Positions 1 through 10,560 of a stretch of DNA of 64,000 nt are shown piece by piece (the stretch's first letter is position 1; each line of letters starts with the position of its first letter). The stretch comes from Owenia fusiformis (taxonomy: Eukaryota; Annelida; Polychaeta; Sabellida; Oweniidae), in the NCBI GenBank assembly GCA_903813345.2, contig CAIIXF020000007.1, positions 12,085,031-12,149,030 of the forward strand. Direction: 5' to 3'. The notes under the pieces were generated by a model. The model searched no databases. It was not told the DNA's origin and worked only from the letters and a program-made list of their open reading frames with translations. The position numbers and the translations under genes were made by a program.

Positions 1-2
1 GG

Positions 3-402
3 AGGAGGAAAGGTTTCTCCCCTAAATTGCAACCCCGTTGGATTGGGCCGTTCCAGATTGTGAGCAAGTTATCCTCTGTTGTATATCGAGTTAGGGAGAG
101 GGGAACTGGACCTCCTCGGGTGGTTCACTTCAACATGATGAAGCCATATGAATGTGTACTGCCTTCCAAGTGGCCAAAGCTTAAGATTCCCATGACTGAC
201 TCTGAACAGATGACACAACCTTTGCCGGATCGACCTTTGGAAGATGAGTCTATTGATCTTCAAGCAGAGGAGTGTAGCCCAGCGAGACTTACCAAAACCA
301 AGGGGTCAGAGTTTAAGAGGGAGGGCAATGATGGTTGTAATGTTAGGCCCAAGCGTTCTGGGAAAAAGCCTGCTTACTTAAAAGATTTTGTTCTTCTTTC
401 AG
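3..402 (+). CDS. Ty3/gypsy-type pol, 3' end (integrase C-terminal domain), cut by left edge
   Basis: The frame is open from the first bases and has no start in the window, so it is the end of a longer polyprotein. Its first residues read RRKGFSPKLQPRWIGPF, then RVVHFNMMKPY. This is the GPF/GPY module found at the C-terminus of Ty3/gypsy integrases, a small beta-barrel that helps integrase bind DNA and chromatin. It is followed by an acidic linker and RPKRSGKKPAYLKDFV, resembling the arginine-rich ending (RPxRxRxxPxxLxDYV) of many animal gypsy pol proteins. Integrase therefore lies last in this pol, the usual Ty3/gypsy order. The frame stays open past 402, but the downstream repeats read more naturally in another frame, so I end the recognisable part where a splice-acceptor-like site occurs. 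Gag, protease and RT lie left of the window. Confidence 0.85.
386..402 (+). promoter_or_regulatory. Possible splice acceptor at the end of pol
   Basis: TTTTGTTCTTCTTTCAG is a pyrimidine-rich run ending in AG, directly at the end of the conserved pol ending. Retroelements with a third reading frame often express it from a spliced RNA with the acceptor near the end of pol. This may start the exon for the repetitive tail and possibly the zinc-finger frame downstream. The donor would lie outside the window, so this is inference from one site. Confidence 0.35.
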
Positions 403-433
403 GAGCAATGACTCGAAGACGAAGTGAATCTAG

Positions 434-1102
434 GACAGTGGGAGGAGAGATGGTTCTACAAGGTATTCTGACTCGAGGGCTAAGGACACCTCCTCAAGGA
501 CCAAGTCTGAAGAGAGGAAAGACACCCACTCTAAGACCAAGGCTATGGAGAAGAGAGATTCTGCCTCCTACAAACCTGATGAGAGGAGAGATGGCCCCTC
601 CAAATCCAAGCCGGATGAGAGGAGAGATTCTGCCTCCTACAGACCTGATGAGAGGAGAGATGGCCCCTCCAAATCCAAGCCGGATGAGAAGAGAGATTCT
701 GCCTCCTACAAGTCTGATGAGAGGAGAGATGGCCCCTCCAAATCCAAGCTGGATGAGAAGAGAGATTCTTCCTCCTCCAAAGCAAAGTCTGATGAGAAGA
801 GAGATTCTTCCTCCTCCAAAGCCAAGTCTGATGAGAAGAGAGACTCCTCCTCCAAATCAAAGACCGAAGAGAAGAGCAATTCCTCCTCCAAAACAAAGCC
901 CGAGAAGAAGAGTGATACCTCCTCCCAAACCCAGGGTGCTGAGAGTAAAGAGGACTCCTCCAAGACTTTGAAGGAAGATGGTGGATCAGAAGAACAGTCC
1001 ATTGGTTTTCCTCCTTGCAAGAAACTCAAAACCAATGCGATAGTCAGCACTGCGTCAAATGTGAAATTCCAAGCAATTTCTAGACGTGCAAAGATAGTCT
1101 AG
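434..1102 (+). CDS. Lys/Ser/Asp-rich repetitive tail, in a different frame from pol
   Basis: This frame is open from just after two stops (425 and 431) to the stop at 1100-1102. It encodes a hydrophilic, low-complexity protein made of variants of DEKRDSSSSKAKS, with an early diverged copy SEERKDTHSKTK around 500-540. The final about 40 residues (GGSEEQSIGFPPCKKLKT and onward) are not repetitive. It is shifted by one base from the integrase frame. Either it is a separate, spliced or frameshifted product, or the element is decayed here. The integrase frame is also open to 971 because the repeat length is a multiple of three, but that reading is arginine/proline-rich nonsense. No catalytic domain is visible. 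I do not recognise a function. A charged, intrinsically disordered protein is all the sequence supports. Confidence 0.4.
   Translation, partial: DSGRRDGSTRYSDSRAKDTSSRTKSEERKDTHSKTKAMEKRDSASYKPDERRDGPSKSKPDERRDSASYRPDERRDGPSKSKPDEKRDSASYKSDERRDGPSKSKLDEKRDSSSSKAKSDEKRDSSSSKAKSDEKRDSSSKSKTEEKSNSSSKTKPEKKSDTSSQTQGAESKEDSSKTLKEDGGSEEQSIGFPPCKKLKTNAIVSTASNVKFQAISRRAKIV
548..910 (+). repeat. Tandem coding repeat, 69-bp then 36-39-bp units
   Basis: Three 69-bp units start at 548, 617 and 686 (23 codons, DEKRDSASYKP plus DERRDGPSKSKP). They are followed by shorter units at 755, 794, 833 and about 869, built on GAGAAGAGAGATTCTTCCTC. Units are close in sequence and all are multiples of three, so array size can change without breaking the frame. 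Confidence 0.85.
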
Positions 1103-1203
1103 GAACTCCGCGTATCTAGAGATTCCAAGACGTGTCAAGAGGTGCAAAGACCTCGCGTGTAAAAAGCGTGTCAAGAGTTTTGATATCTCTTTGCACAGCC
1201 TTA
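1081..1203 (+). repeat. Cluster of GTGTCAAGAG / GTGCAAAGA motifs
   Basis: Short degenerate words recur here: TCTAGACGTGCAAAGA, GACGTGTCAAGAGGTGCAAAGA-like runs, GCGTGTAAAAAG, GCGTGTCAAGAG and TCTTTGCAC in reverse. The same vocabulary returns at 7,014-7,240, and a diverged copy of the first part (TAGACGTGC, GTCTAGAAACTC, GCGTATCTAGAGAT) lies at 2,753-2,800. See findings. Confidence 0.6.
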
Positions 1204-1641
1204 TCAAAACAAACAGTATAATTAGACCGGCCATATGTTGTTATGCCCTATAGTCGCGCTTAATTATACTTTACTAGGATTGGAATATAACAATCATTTC
1301 AATTTTGTGTTAATAATAATTTGTGTTTTTTAAATCATTATCAAAATAAAATTAATTTAAAAGTATGCGTGTGCGTGTAAGTATAGGCAATAGCTTAGTC
1401 GAAATGAGTAGATGTGTGCAGATGGAGATCGCCTATGTATTTTGCTAAATCTGACATTTTTACAGGATCATGTTAAAGATCAAATGAAAACAAGAAATGT
1501 GTTTTTCTTAGGTTTATCTACCCTGATTTCGAGTGATTTTAACTTGGACGCATATTCCTAGATATTAAAACAGTTTGAATAATTAACAAAGTCCACTTTG
1601 AACCGTGTCAATCAAATTGTCAAATATGTAGATAGCACATG
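1204..1641. other. AT-rich spacer, no gene seen
   Basis: Non-coding, AT-rich sequence without long frames or clear repeats. Confidence 0.5.
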
Positions 1642-1839
1642 CAGGCCCGAATACAGGGGGGATAGATTGGTTCTAGCGACCCCCCCCCCCTCCGTGACCA
1701 AAATTGCATTTTTTACCCCATACTGAGCACCTTTTAAATTATTTTGCTCATTTTTGAACTAACATTGCCAAAAGTAAACTCCCCCTGGAATTTCTTAAAA
1801 AAGTAACCCACCCCTTGGCAAATCCTGGCTATGGGTCTG
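1642..1839. mobile_element. hAT-like MITE (about 200 bp)
   Basis: The left end reads CAGGCCCGAATACAGGGGG. The right end, read on the minus strand, is CAGACCCATAGCCAGG. Ends starting CAGGCCCGTAGCCAGG are typical of small hAT-superfamily elements in marine invertebrates. The interior is C-rich and non-coding, with a 13-base C run near 1,680. I could not find a clean 8-bp target duplication, so the boundaries are approximate. Confidence 0.45.
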
Positions 1840-3186
1840 AAACGCCTGAAACATGCTCTGATATAATGAGGCATATTCTGTGATCTGAGCATATCAGATG
1901 GGAAGAGTTATGAATGTCAATAAGTGTGATTGTTATCATGTAATCATCTACCTTAATGTCAATACATTACATAATGTAGTAAGGCATTGTACATGTATTT
2001 AACAACAGGCACATCCTTCTTCAAAGGACTTCATTTATACTTGTAAAATACCCTTCCAGCGAGGATGCAACAGGCACAGTTACACAAGTTTTATGACCCC
2101 AATTAGATGAAATATGAGCTGGGATGAAAGATCTCAAAAATCAAGGGCTGGGAAGATTTGAGATGTCATGGTTTACTATCATGACGCTGAAACATGTGTC
2201 GCTTATTGTCACCTGTATTGATCATGATGGGGCGACGGCAGTGCCCCGAGTCTTTTTGATCTGTTTAATCTTATTAGTTACTATTTAAAATTGAATAATT
2301 TAGGACCCCGGAAGCAAAACAACTCTTTGTTATGAAAGGAATACACCATGGACAGAACCCCTCATGTAAACCATCTATAAATACCTTTGAAATCAATTTG
2401 ATTTTCGATCTACATCTGAATCTCAGATGGAGAGTACTCTTTGACAAGATCAACATTTAAAAGTGTAGGAAAGTTTTGATAAAGATGTTTAATAGCTAAT
2501 TATTCAGACATATTGTTCTTTCATGTTGACGATCATCGAACATAATTGCAATCAACTTCCATGATATTTGCAATTTTGAATTTTTAATTATTTTGAATGC
2601 AAATGTACTCAAGTACTATATCCTGAGTTCTGCCCGGATCCCCGAAAACGTTTAAAATCAAACTCGATTATTTAGCTAGACTTCAAAATAAGGGATTCAA
2701 TAGAAACATGAAATCCATATCACTGTATAAATTGTGGAATTTCTAGTAATTTTTAGACGTGCTTAGCCGGTCTAGAAACTCTGCGTATCTAGAGATAGAG
2801 GAGGGGAGAGAGGACTAATTTTATAGCTGAAATTAAAAATAGCTTATGATCTATAAATATAATATATGGTTGTTCTTATAATGAACAACTATTGGTTTAA
2901 TATCTGATATGTGGACGGATATTTCTTGATTTGGTTTAAAAAGAAACTGAATGTAGGGTTGCAAAAATGAGAGAGACAAAGACGTTCGAAGGGTGGGGGT
3001 AAAATTTAATTAAAATCAAGCTGAGACAGAATGAGAATAAACATATCTGTTAGTTGCTCATGTAAACGAAAACAAATTAGAGGGTTCATTAGCACCGCAG
3101 ACCAGATTTGCAAAATTGGGGGAGTGCATTTTCCCAGGATTTCAAACAATACTATATCTAAAATGTTGCCCCTCATATGCCTGGGT
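1840..3186. other. AT-rich spacer, no gene seen
   Basis: No convincing coding sequence. At 2,753-2,800 there is a diverged copy of the 1,081-1,130 motif block. The rest is AT-rich. Confidence 0.5.
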
Positions 3187-3307
3187 CATATTTGCTCCGA
3201 TTCATCGGCCGGGGGCCGGCCGATTGAGTGTTTTTTCAAACATGAAAACAATTCTAAACAAAATACTCAATCGGCCGGAGGCCGGACGATGAATTTGAGC
3301 AAATGTG
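3187..3307. repeat. 43-bp inverted repeat with GGCCGG-rich stems
   Basis: Arms 3,187-3,229 and 3,265-3,307 are reverse complements at roughly 86 percent by eye, around a 35-bp loop. The arm contains TTCATCGGCCGGGGGCCGG, which is itself partly palindromic. The outer arm sequence TTTGCTC...ATTCATCG is shared. It looks like a small foldback element or a strong RNA hairpin. Confidence 0.75.
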
Positions 3308-3389
3308 AACTAGACATTGCAAATTCCTTCAAAATTGAACTAGAAGTTTCAAATGAAAGCCATTCAAAGCTCCTTTCTTCTTCCTTCTC

Positions 3390-3457
3390 TATTGGTTAAG
3401 CAGGGGGGGGGGGTGCGATCATTCACGAATCGCACCCCCCCCCTGGTTACGCCTATG
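3390..3457. repeat. Short hAT-like hairpin with G11/C9 stem
   Basis: Arms 3,401-3,419 and 3,429-3,445 form CAG, a G run, TGCGAT, a 9-base loop, ATCGCA, a C run and CTG. The pairing continues outward more weakly (CTATTGGTTAAG against CATAGGCGTAAC). CATAGGCGTAACCAGGGG resembles hAT terminal repeats, so this may be two element ends left back to back. Confidence 0.6.
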
Positions 3458-4012
3458 TGTTAAAACTTTACACAATATCAATATTTAAAACTGTATCTTG
3501 TAAGTGGCTTATTAAGCATCAGATCAATCACTAAGAACCCCTCTTATCTGCCGTTTGCGTTTGGAAGGATAAAGACAAAGGGGACGCGGCTACATGTATA
3601 TCGCGATAACGTGAAATCTTTATGACATATCCCTTCACCAGGGCCTACACCAATATTCTTAACACCACTTATTAAAGGATGCATGCATCAAGTGGAAGAC
3701 ATCATTCAAAAGACATAAACATGACCGGGTCGGTTAGGGAAAGGTTTGCATACGATGCAATTTGTACATGCAAGCTCATTTTTCACATATAAATTAATAA
3801 AGTCGATTCCTTGGGAATACGTTATTGGGTTTATAAGCGTAACGAGGAGAAGCGGTGGGTTCGCACCCCCTCCTACAAGCAATAAAAGGTACCATAAGGT
3901 AGAGGAAGAAAAGAGCATTAAATTGATTTTTTGTTTGAAGCTTCTAGCTCAGGTTTGAAGGAAGTTGCATCATTTTCGTAAAAATTCAAAACAAATATTT
4001 TTTGCCTCATTT
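3458..4012. other. Spacer, no gene seen
   Basis: Nothing convincing. A short C-rich patch with TTCGCACCCCCTCC near 3,859 echoes the neighbouring hAT-like ends. Both strands of 3,706-3,958 have open frames of about 70 codons, but they overlap each other and resemble nothing known. Confidence 0.5.
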
Positions 4013-4098
4013 ATGTCACGATCGCACCCCCCGACTGAAAACCTAAAATATTTTGGTGATTGCATCACCCCTCCCCCCGACTGAAAGCTGGCTACGGC
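4013..4098. mobile_element. hAT-like terminal sequence (one end only)
   Basis: On the minus strand this reads CAGGGCCGTAGCCAGC, TTTCAGTCGGGGGGAGG, then a GGTGATGCAATCACC palindrome and a second TCAGTCGGGGGG. The first word is a characteristic hAT-superfamily end. No matching opposite end was found with confidence. Confidence 0.4.
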
Positions 4099-4744
4099 CC
4101 TGGGGTTTTATCGAAAACTATATCGTCAACATTTTATCATTATGCGGAAAGTCCAATATGAAATCTTAAATGGTAAATATGTTGCATTTATGGAGGGAAT
4201 TCCACTGTAAACTATAATGTGAATGTTTGATATGAATACTTCCATACAACCATCAATATCCATTCTTTTGAAATAAGATGTTACAACAAAGGGAATATTG
4301 AAAACTACAGTGGTAAGAGCATCTTTCTGACTGCTAATTATGTGTATCAACATTTTGATTGCACCTCAGCTGGAGATTAAATCTTATAATAATTTGATCA
4401 AAGGGATTGTAATTTTCCCCAATTCGCTTATCTATGTTACAATCTGTATACTTGTTATATTGTGAGCGGTATGTGTTGATAAACCAAAAAGATATGTTTT
4501 TTGGATATCAACATTTAGAAAAAAGTGTAAGATACCATTCTATATGTTTATCTTAGTGTTTAGCATAGGTAAGAATGGGGGGTGGGCTGGCGGGGGTCCG
4601 TCTTTGAATAATTCCAAGGGGTTCATATATTATCACAATTTTGCTACAAAATCACTTGGAAAGTGCATGATTTGAAAGATTATTTGGCCAAGGCGTCCGC
4701 TATTAACATGAGTATGAATTTTATAAAAAAATTACTTGAATCAA
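4099..4744. other. AT-rich spacer, no gene seen
   Basis: No supported gene or clear repeat. A G-rich patch lies near 4,577-4,601. Confidence 0.5.
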
Positions 4745-5145
4745 AATCGAAGAATTCCTTGCCCCGTGTGTTCACCATTCACCCCAGGGGTTCACACTCG
4801 GCTCAGGTGGGGTACCTTTTTTACATTTGGTATGTCAAGCCAATGGACCCACATTTTAAGACAGATTTTTCCATTTTCAGGTATAAGAATCGGTGTGGAA
4901 AATATGTTACCCCTCAATTGTGGTACGGCATTGGTCCCGGGGCATTGGTCTAGTTGTTACACATATCCTTCATTTGAGGTTGTTTTATGATCATTTTACT
5001 CAAAGATCTGCCTTCTTCTCGGGGCATTCGATATTTCGAATGGCCTTGGTCTTATATTCTGGATATTTGGTACCCGGGGTATGGCATTGGTTCTATATTT
5101 GGATGTTTGACATGGCATTGGTCTTGTGTTTGGACATTTGATATG
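4745..5145 (+). repeat. Degenerate GGCATTGGTC repeat block
   Basis: The word GGCATTGGTC or a near variant recurs at about 4,927, 4,940, 5,042, 5,085 and 5,116, often followed by TATATTTGGATGTTTG-like sequence. It appears to be an eroded minisatellite with a unit near 32-35 bp. Several overlapping short frames here are by-products of the repeat. Confidence 0.45.
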
Positions 5146-7013
5146 GCTTTTTGGGGTTTATTTTAGTTTGTATGAGAACACATTTAATGCCCCCCCCCAA
5201 ATTACAAATCTACATCTATTCTCTCTATCCCAAAGGTGGATCGGAAGCATGAAAAACAGATGCAGACTCGGGACAGTTGCAAGGGGGGCTATAATGGAGA
5301 AATTCGTTTTGATTTTGAGTCTAACTGAAATATTTTGTCACAAATATTAATTAAATACGCAAATAGCCTGTTTTATTAAATGAGACTAGGGCAAAAAATC
5401 TATTCATTAAATCTAAAGCCTAGACGATATCTTCTGTAATCAAGGTGGTTTTGGTACACTTCCGCAATTATAAAAACAAAAACATAGACTAAGTTATTAA
5501 TCTTTTGTTATCATATCAGATTAAGTCAGTTTTGTCTCCGATTGTTATGCAGGTGTGTGTATCGACTCCAGTGAACAACATTAAGTGAATCAATCCTTGA
5601 AATTCCCAAATTCATTCCAAATTCTGGCCGTTAACCCCCCCCCCCTCCCCCATGTCTCTTAATTACATTTATTTTGCAAATGATATATAAATTATAGATT
5701 AAAATATTTCATTTTCGAATTGCACAAAGGGCAACATGTGAAGATAAAACCGCGATCCTAAAGCTACTTGCGAAACAAAGTGGTTTATGGTCCCCAATAT
5801 CATTATTATATTAATACCAATACAATGTACCTCTATCAATATCATAAATTCATTCCTTTTTAATATCAATAGTCAAACAAATTAAGCAGTATGCTACAGT
5901 TGGTTATCAATCGGAGTTCACGATCTATTGATTACTCTTTAATACAAAATTTAACCATTTTAGAATGGGTAACTCACCCCCCCCCCCCGTCCATGTCCAT
6001 GAAGTGCGTAGACTGACATAATAGTGTCATTTATTAATTAAACATCACTGATTTATGTTTAGACATTCAGTGCGATTATTTCATTTCTTTGTTCAAAAAG
6101 TTAAAGCACCAATTAAATACATATTTTTATCACACAAAAGGGGCAGAATACTTGACCTTGTATCAATTCATATCCCGATAATTCTTTACAAGGGAATGTT
6201 TCTTATTAAAACATAAGCAGCGCCTAGGCGTCGATTGGGGGGGGGGTCAATCCAGTGTTCTCAGGGTATGTACAGCCAAGTATCCTGTTTATGTAAAAAC
6301 CCTACGTTCCCGAATCACAATCAGACAATTAATTAGTATATTTGCTGTGTCTAGCAATTGATCATAGAATTAGATGTTGCGAAAACTATGGGAACTTGTA
6401 CCTGTCTGTTTATGGATAGGCTGGGAAAGAACAGCAGAGAGAATGGTACATTCGATTGAATATGCTTGTTTTGCCCAATTGTGTATTAAAATGCCCCTCA
6501 TTTATCATATGTATGGTCACAAGTTAAGTCGGCGATAATTTGTATTGACTTAACTTGAAACAAATTACTCCGAAATCCAAATACTCATCGAAAAGTAAGG
6601 TTATCTTTATATTAAGCTAATACAAAATAAATATATAAATAGGCCTGATGTATCAGTGTTTTCAAAGTTTATTGCACGTTTTATCCTTGAAACGCCTTTC
6701 TTTTTCTTATCATGATATGTATTTCCTTCACTTAGGATCAATGCGTCGATTAGCATTGCCTGTAACTGATTTATATTTTCAAAAGGCGGCATGAAATTGC
6801 CAAAATGTTTAAATAAGTCAATGTGTCAGCGTACATACAAAATAGTCTGTTTAATATTTGCTACATGTACTTGTTCCAAACAGTCTGCGAAAGAATGATT
6901 AAAAAATATATCAATTAAAAGTATCAGAGAAAATACTTGCAATCGTTAGAATACTGTATGTATTGCTATTGGTAATTAGGTTAGTTGTTTACACATAATT
7001 ATGTTGTTCAGTG
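5146..7013. other. AT-rich spacer with poly-C/poly-G runs, no gene seen
   Basis: C or G runs occur near 5,190, 5,637, 5,977 and 6,236. No coding sequence was recognised. Confidence 0.5.
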
Positions 7014-7240
7014 TGCCAAGAGCGTGTCAAGAGATTCCATTAATTGTCACAGGGCGTGTAAAGACTTTTTGACATGGTCTTTACACGTCTTTGCACTGCG
7101 TGTGCCAAGAACTGCAAAGAGGTGTAAAGAGTTGAATTCATCGCGTGTCAAGAGGTGTAAATAATTGGCACGTCTAGAAACCCGGCGTGTAAAGACCAGT
7201 TTCTAGACGTGTCAAGAGTTGGAATCCCATATTTCACGCA
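7014..7240 (+). repeat. GTGTCAAGAG-type repeat cluster with perfect hairpins
   Basis: Many variants of CGTGTCAAGAG and CGTGTAAAGA lie in both orientations. Two perfect stems are visible: CGTGTAAAGAC (7,055-7,065) with GTCTTTACACG (7,077-7,087), and ACGTCTAGAAAC (7,170-7,181) with GTTTCTAGACGT (7,199-7,210). The block sits just upstream of the zinc-finger frame. Confidence 0.7.
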
Positions 7241-7280
7241 GTGCAGTAAGCCAAAATCATTTGTAGAAGAGGAACAATAA

Positions 7281-8024
7281 TTGCGCACATGCCCCCTTTG
7301 TGCCAAGGTCTTCTCTAGGTTTAGTAACTTGAAACGCCATGGGAAAGAAGTTCATGATCTGTCCTTCGATGTGGAAGTGAAGAAGAGTGTTGTTTTCGAG
7401 AGCGATGAATGGGATAAGGGTAGTCCTAAGGGGGAGTGTTTTCCTCTCGACCCCCAGTTGACCTTGGATGATACAGACAAGAGGGAGGTTGTGATGGTAG
7501 CATCGGTTGATGTTAGGGCTGCGAAGGTCGTTGTGGAAGAAGAACCCATCACACTTGATCTATCCACTGATGAACCAATGGAGAGGATGGAGTCCCCAAC
7601 CCACCAGATAGAGAGTTCTGAGTCCACAGATACTTCTTCAGACGAAGAAGAATTAGATGAAGGTCAGGAGGATGATTGTACCAACAAAGATGCTCCTCGG
7701 GTGGAGGTGGAGGAGTCCCTGAAACTCAAAGGAGATGTTCCTTGCGACAATCAAGATGACCCTCCTGTGCTTGAGGAGACCATAGAACTCCCAGAAGAGG
7801 ATAGTGGCACTCGAGACAATCCTTCTAAGCTGGAAGAAGGACATAGCCATTCAGATGCTCCTCGTGAGAAGGTGAAGGCTCAACAACAACACAAGGCTAG
7901 AGTTAAGAAAAATACTCTTGTAAACCAGTATTCACAAACTGAGATGAGTGGGACTCATATTTGGAACGTCCGTGCAAAAGTCGTAAACAATTATTGGTGC
8001 GGACATCACCGTGAGGACATTTAG
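7281..8024 (+). CDS. Acidic protein with one N-terminal C2H2 zinc finger, probable retroelement 3' ORF
   Basis: The frame opens right after a TAA at 7,278-7,280 and runs to TAG at 8,022-8,024. Its first usable triplet is TTG and there is no in-frame ATG before the finger, so it is either reached by splicing or 5'-truncated. Residues 4-25 (CPLCAKVF to KRHGKEVH) form a C2H2 finger with spacing C-x2-C-x12-H-x4-H and the usual F and L core positions. The remaining about 220 residues are strongly acidic (SSDEEELDEGQEDD and similar) and probably disordered, ending in a more basic stretch. No transmembrane segment is seen, so it is not an envelope. It lies between the pol tail and the polypurine tract/LTR, which fits an accessory retroelement protein that binds nucleic acid. 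A captured host fragment is the alternative. Confidence 0.6.
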   Translation: MRTCPLCAKVFSRFSNLKRHGKEVHDLSFDVEVKKSVVFESDEWDKGSPKGECFPLDPQLTLDDTDKREVVMVASVDVRAAKVVVEEEPITLDLSTDEPMERMESPTHQIESSESTDTSSDEEELDEGQEDDCTNKDAPRVEVEESLKLKGDVPCDNQDDPPVLEETIELPEEDSGTRDNPSKLEEGHSHSDAPREKVKAQQQHKARVKKNTLVNQYSQTEMSGTHIWNVRAKVVNNYWCGHHREDI

Positions 8025-8934
8025 AGGAAGTACTATGTATGTGTTTTTCTTTAGTGACTATTAAGCTTTATTCAAGAGACTATTTATAGTGTAGTTCATA
8101 TTTGAGAGACTATGATAGTGTAGTTCAGATAGATTCTGGTGTATGTGGTTCAGAGAGACTTTAAGGATGGGTATTACCTGATAACTTGTGCAATGACTAT
8201 ACTTATCATTCAGGGAGGAGACATAATCTCCCTAGTAATTTTGTATTTATTTATTTTTGTATTTTAGACATGATACATTTTATTTTTGTACAGAGCTAAA
8301 ATTGCTCACTGTAGTTTATATTATAGACTTGTATAACTTATTTTTGTACACAGCTAAAATTGCTCCCTTTGTAGTGTACAATATAGAGTACTATTTTCTT
8401 AATTAATCTGTGTGGGCACCACCAAGATGATGCTTAGATGGACTTAAGTATGTGTTTTCAAAGTATCTATTCTTAGAGAGACTACAATAGTGACGCTCAG
8501 ATAAATAAAAGAGTCAGTGTTTTGTAGAGTGATCATAGAGTATGTTTTTATAGGAACTATGTTCATGATATTAAGATGGATTATACAGCATGTTTTTATA
8601 AGTGATGGACTCTATTTTAAGAGTGAGGTGATCATGGTGTTAAGATGGACAATTTATGATAATTGTTAGTGATTATAACGCAGTGGCGGAGTGAGGAGCC
8701 AAGTATGCTCATTGGTATAAATCAGGGAAGAGACAAGTTCTCTCTTTTGTATAATTCAGGGAGGAGACAAGTAGTCTCTCTAGTAATTTATTATTTTTGT
8801 ATTTTTAAAGTATACTGTAAACATGAAACAAGTAATTTTTGTATAGAGCAATATTTGCTCTTTTTAAGAGTTTATAATATAAAGTTATACTTTTAAGTCA
8901 TGTGTCCAGTTTGTGATCGTGGGCGATCAACCTT
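8025..8934 (+). other. 3' untranslated region of the gypsy-type element
   Basis: Non-coding and AT-rich, with internal near-repeats: TCAGGGAGGAGACA at about 8,211 and 8,756, and CAGCTAAAATTGCTC at about 8,292 and 8,351. It leads directly into the polypurine tract. Confidence 0.55.
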
Positions 8935-8935
8935 A

Positions 8936-8946
8936 GTAGGGGGGAG
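8936..8946 (+). other. Polypurine tract
   Basis: AGTAGGGGGGAG, only purines apart from one T, ends one base before TGTGGGATTTTT. This is the normal arrangement for plus-strand priming next to a 3' LTR. Confidence 0.75.
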
Positions 8947-9929
8947 TGTGGGATTTTTAATAATTTACCGAACATCGGATCGTTCAGTTTTTTTATGTAA
9001 CATAGATTTACTGAAGCTGAGCGATCGTATTGTCATCGGTGCCTTATCTTTCCAAGTTTGGTGAGTTTTAATCTAGATATAACACCTATTCATAGTGTAT
9101 CAGATAGAGTTTAGTGTAGAGATAGCTTTGGATTCAATAATTTAGCCCATATAGATCTTATATTAACTGAAAACAAGTTCGTAGATTTCAAATTTTCTCT
9201 GATTCAAGCTTTTCAATATGGCGATTTCTACGTGTATTTGTATGTAATATGCATGTTGTTTTTCCTCATATCTTATTGTTAAACTTACGTGAGGTATCTA
9301 TAACGTTTCATTTGGGGTTTTATTTGATAATGGGGCGTTTATTCAATTTCATGGCATTTTCTCGGGGTTTCATTTTAACTTAATGGTAAATCTCGCTGGG
9401 CGTCTACGTGCAGAATCTCATCTAGGCACTTGGATGTTTACTGAATCAGCCGACGGCCTTGGAATAAATTAGAATAATTAGGCACTCAGCAACAGAGCTC
9501 AACCAATCAGATTGCTTCATTTGAATTTACCGCCAACTTAAGTTGTATTTTCCCATAATGCAACCTGAGATGTCTGGACTTTAGCGTGAGATCGTGACCT
9601 GTAAATCAGAGTAAACCAAGACTTGGCAGAGGAAACACCTCGTCAGTTGGTATCATTTTATGTGGTAGCGTGATCGATTTGAATTGAGAACTATATTGGA
9701 CAATCTACAGTTATTTGGATTATTTGCTGCAGTTTTGCATTCGTTTTTGCATTCGTTTTTGACTGGGCGAGTTACAAGAAGATAACAGCCGGTTTTGGGT
9801 GAGTTGGCAATTTGATTATTGAGTTTGACGCCATATTGCCGTCCGCCATTTTGATTTCTTCTTCCCAGAGTTCCCTGCGGTCGGCCATCTTTATTTTTTA
9901 CGGAAGTGACGCCATTTTAAGGAGTGATT

Positions 9930-10560
9930 CCTTCTCTGAGTAGTTACAACTCTTGTCTAATCTCAGTTTGATTGATATTCGAGAGTCGCGTCTGCTCCGA
10001 GAGGTCACTGCTCCGAGTTATTACCCCTCCAACCATTTTAAGAACAATTTTTCCTCCGAGTTACATTGGCTTTGAGTAGGTACGACTCTTGTCTAATCTC
10101 AGTTTGATTGATATTCGAGAGTCGTGTCTGCTCTGAGGACTGTCAGCTCTGAGTCATTACTACTCCATTTGCCCCGAGGATCGCCAGCTCCGAGTAATTA
10201 TGGCTCTTGTCTAATCTCAGTTTGATTGATATTCAAGAGTCATATCTGCTCCGAGGACTCACTGCTCCGAGTCATTACTCCTCCATTGGCTCCGAGAATT
10301 GCCAGCTCCGAGTGATTACTCCTCCAATTATTTAAGTGTTATATCTCCTCTGAGTTATATTTGGTCCCAGTAGTTACAGCTCTGTCTAATCTCCGTTGTG
10401 ATTGATATTCGAGAGTTGTATCTGCTCCGAGGATTGCCAGCTCCGAGTGATTACTCCTCCATCTAGTTGAGAGCCATACCTACTCTGAGGACTCACTGCT
10501 CCGAGTGCTTACTCCTCCATCTATTCTAGAGTGGAATCTGCTCCGAGGGTTGAGAATACA
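9930..10560 (+). repeat. Degenerate CTCCGAG repeat block inside the LTR
   Basis: About five diverged copies of a unit of roughly 100-130 bp. Each carries TCTAATCTCAGTTTGATTGA, TATTCGAGAGTC, TCTGCTCCGAGG and ATTACTCCTCC. Further copies of TCTAATCTCA with GATTGACATTCC appear at about 10,818 and 11,651, on both sides of the 141-bp array. Confidence 0.7.
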
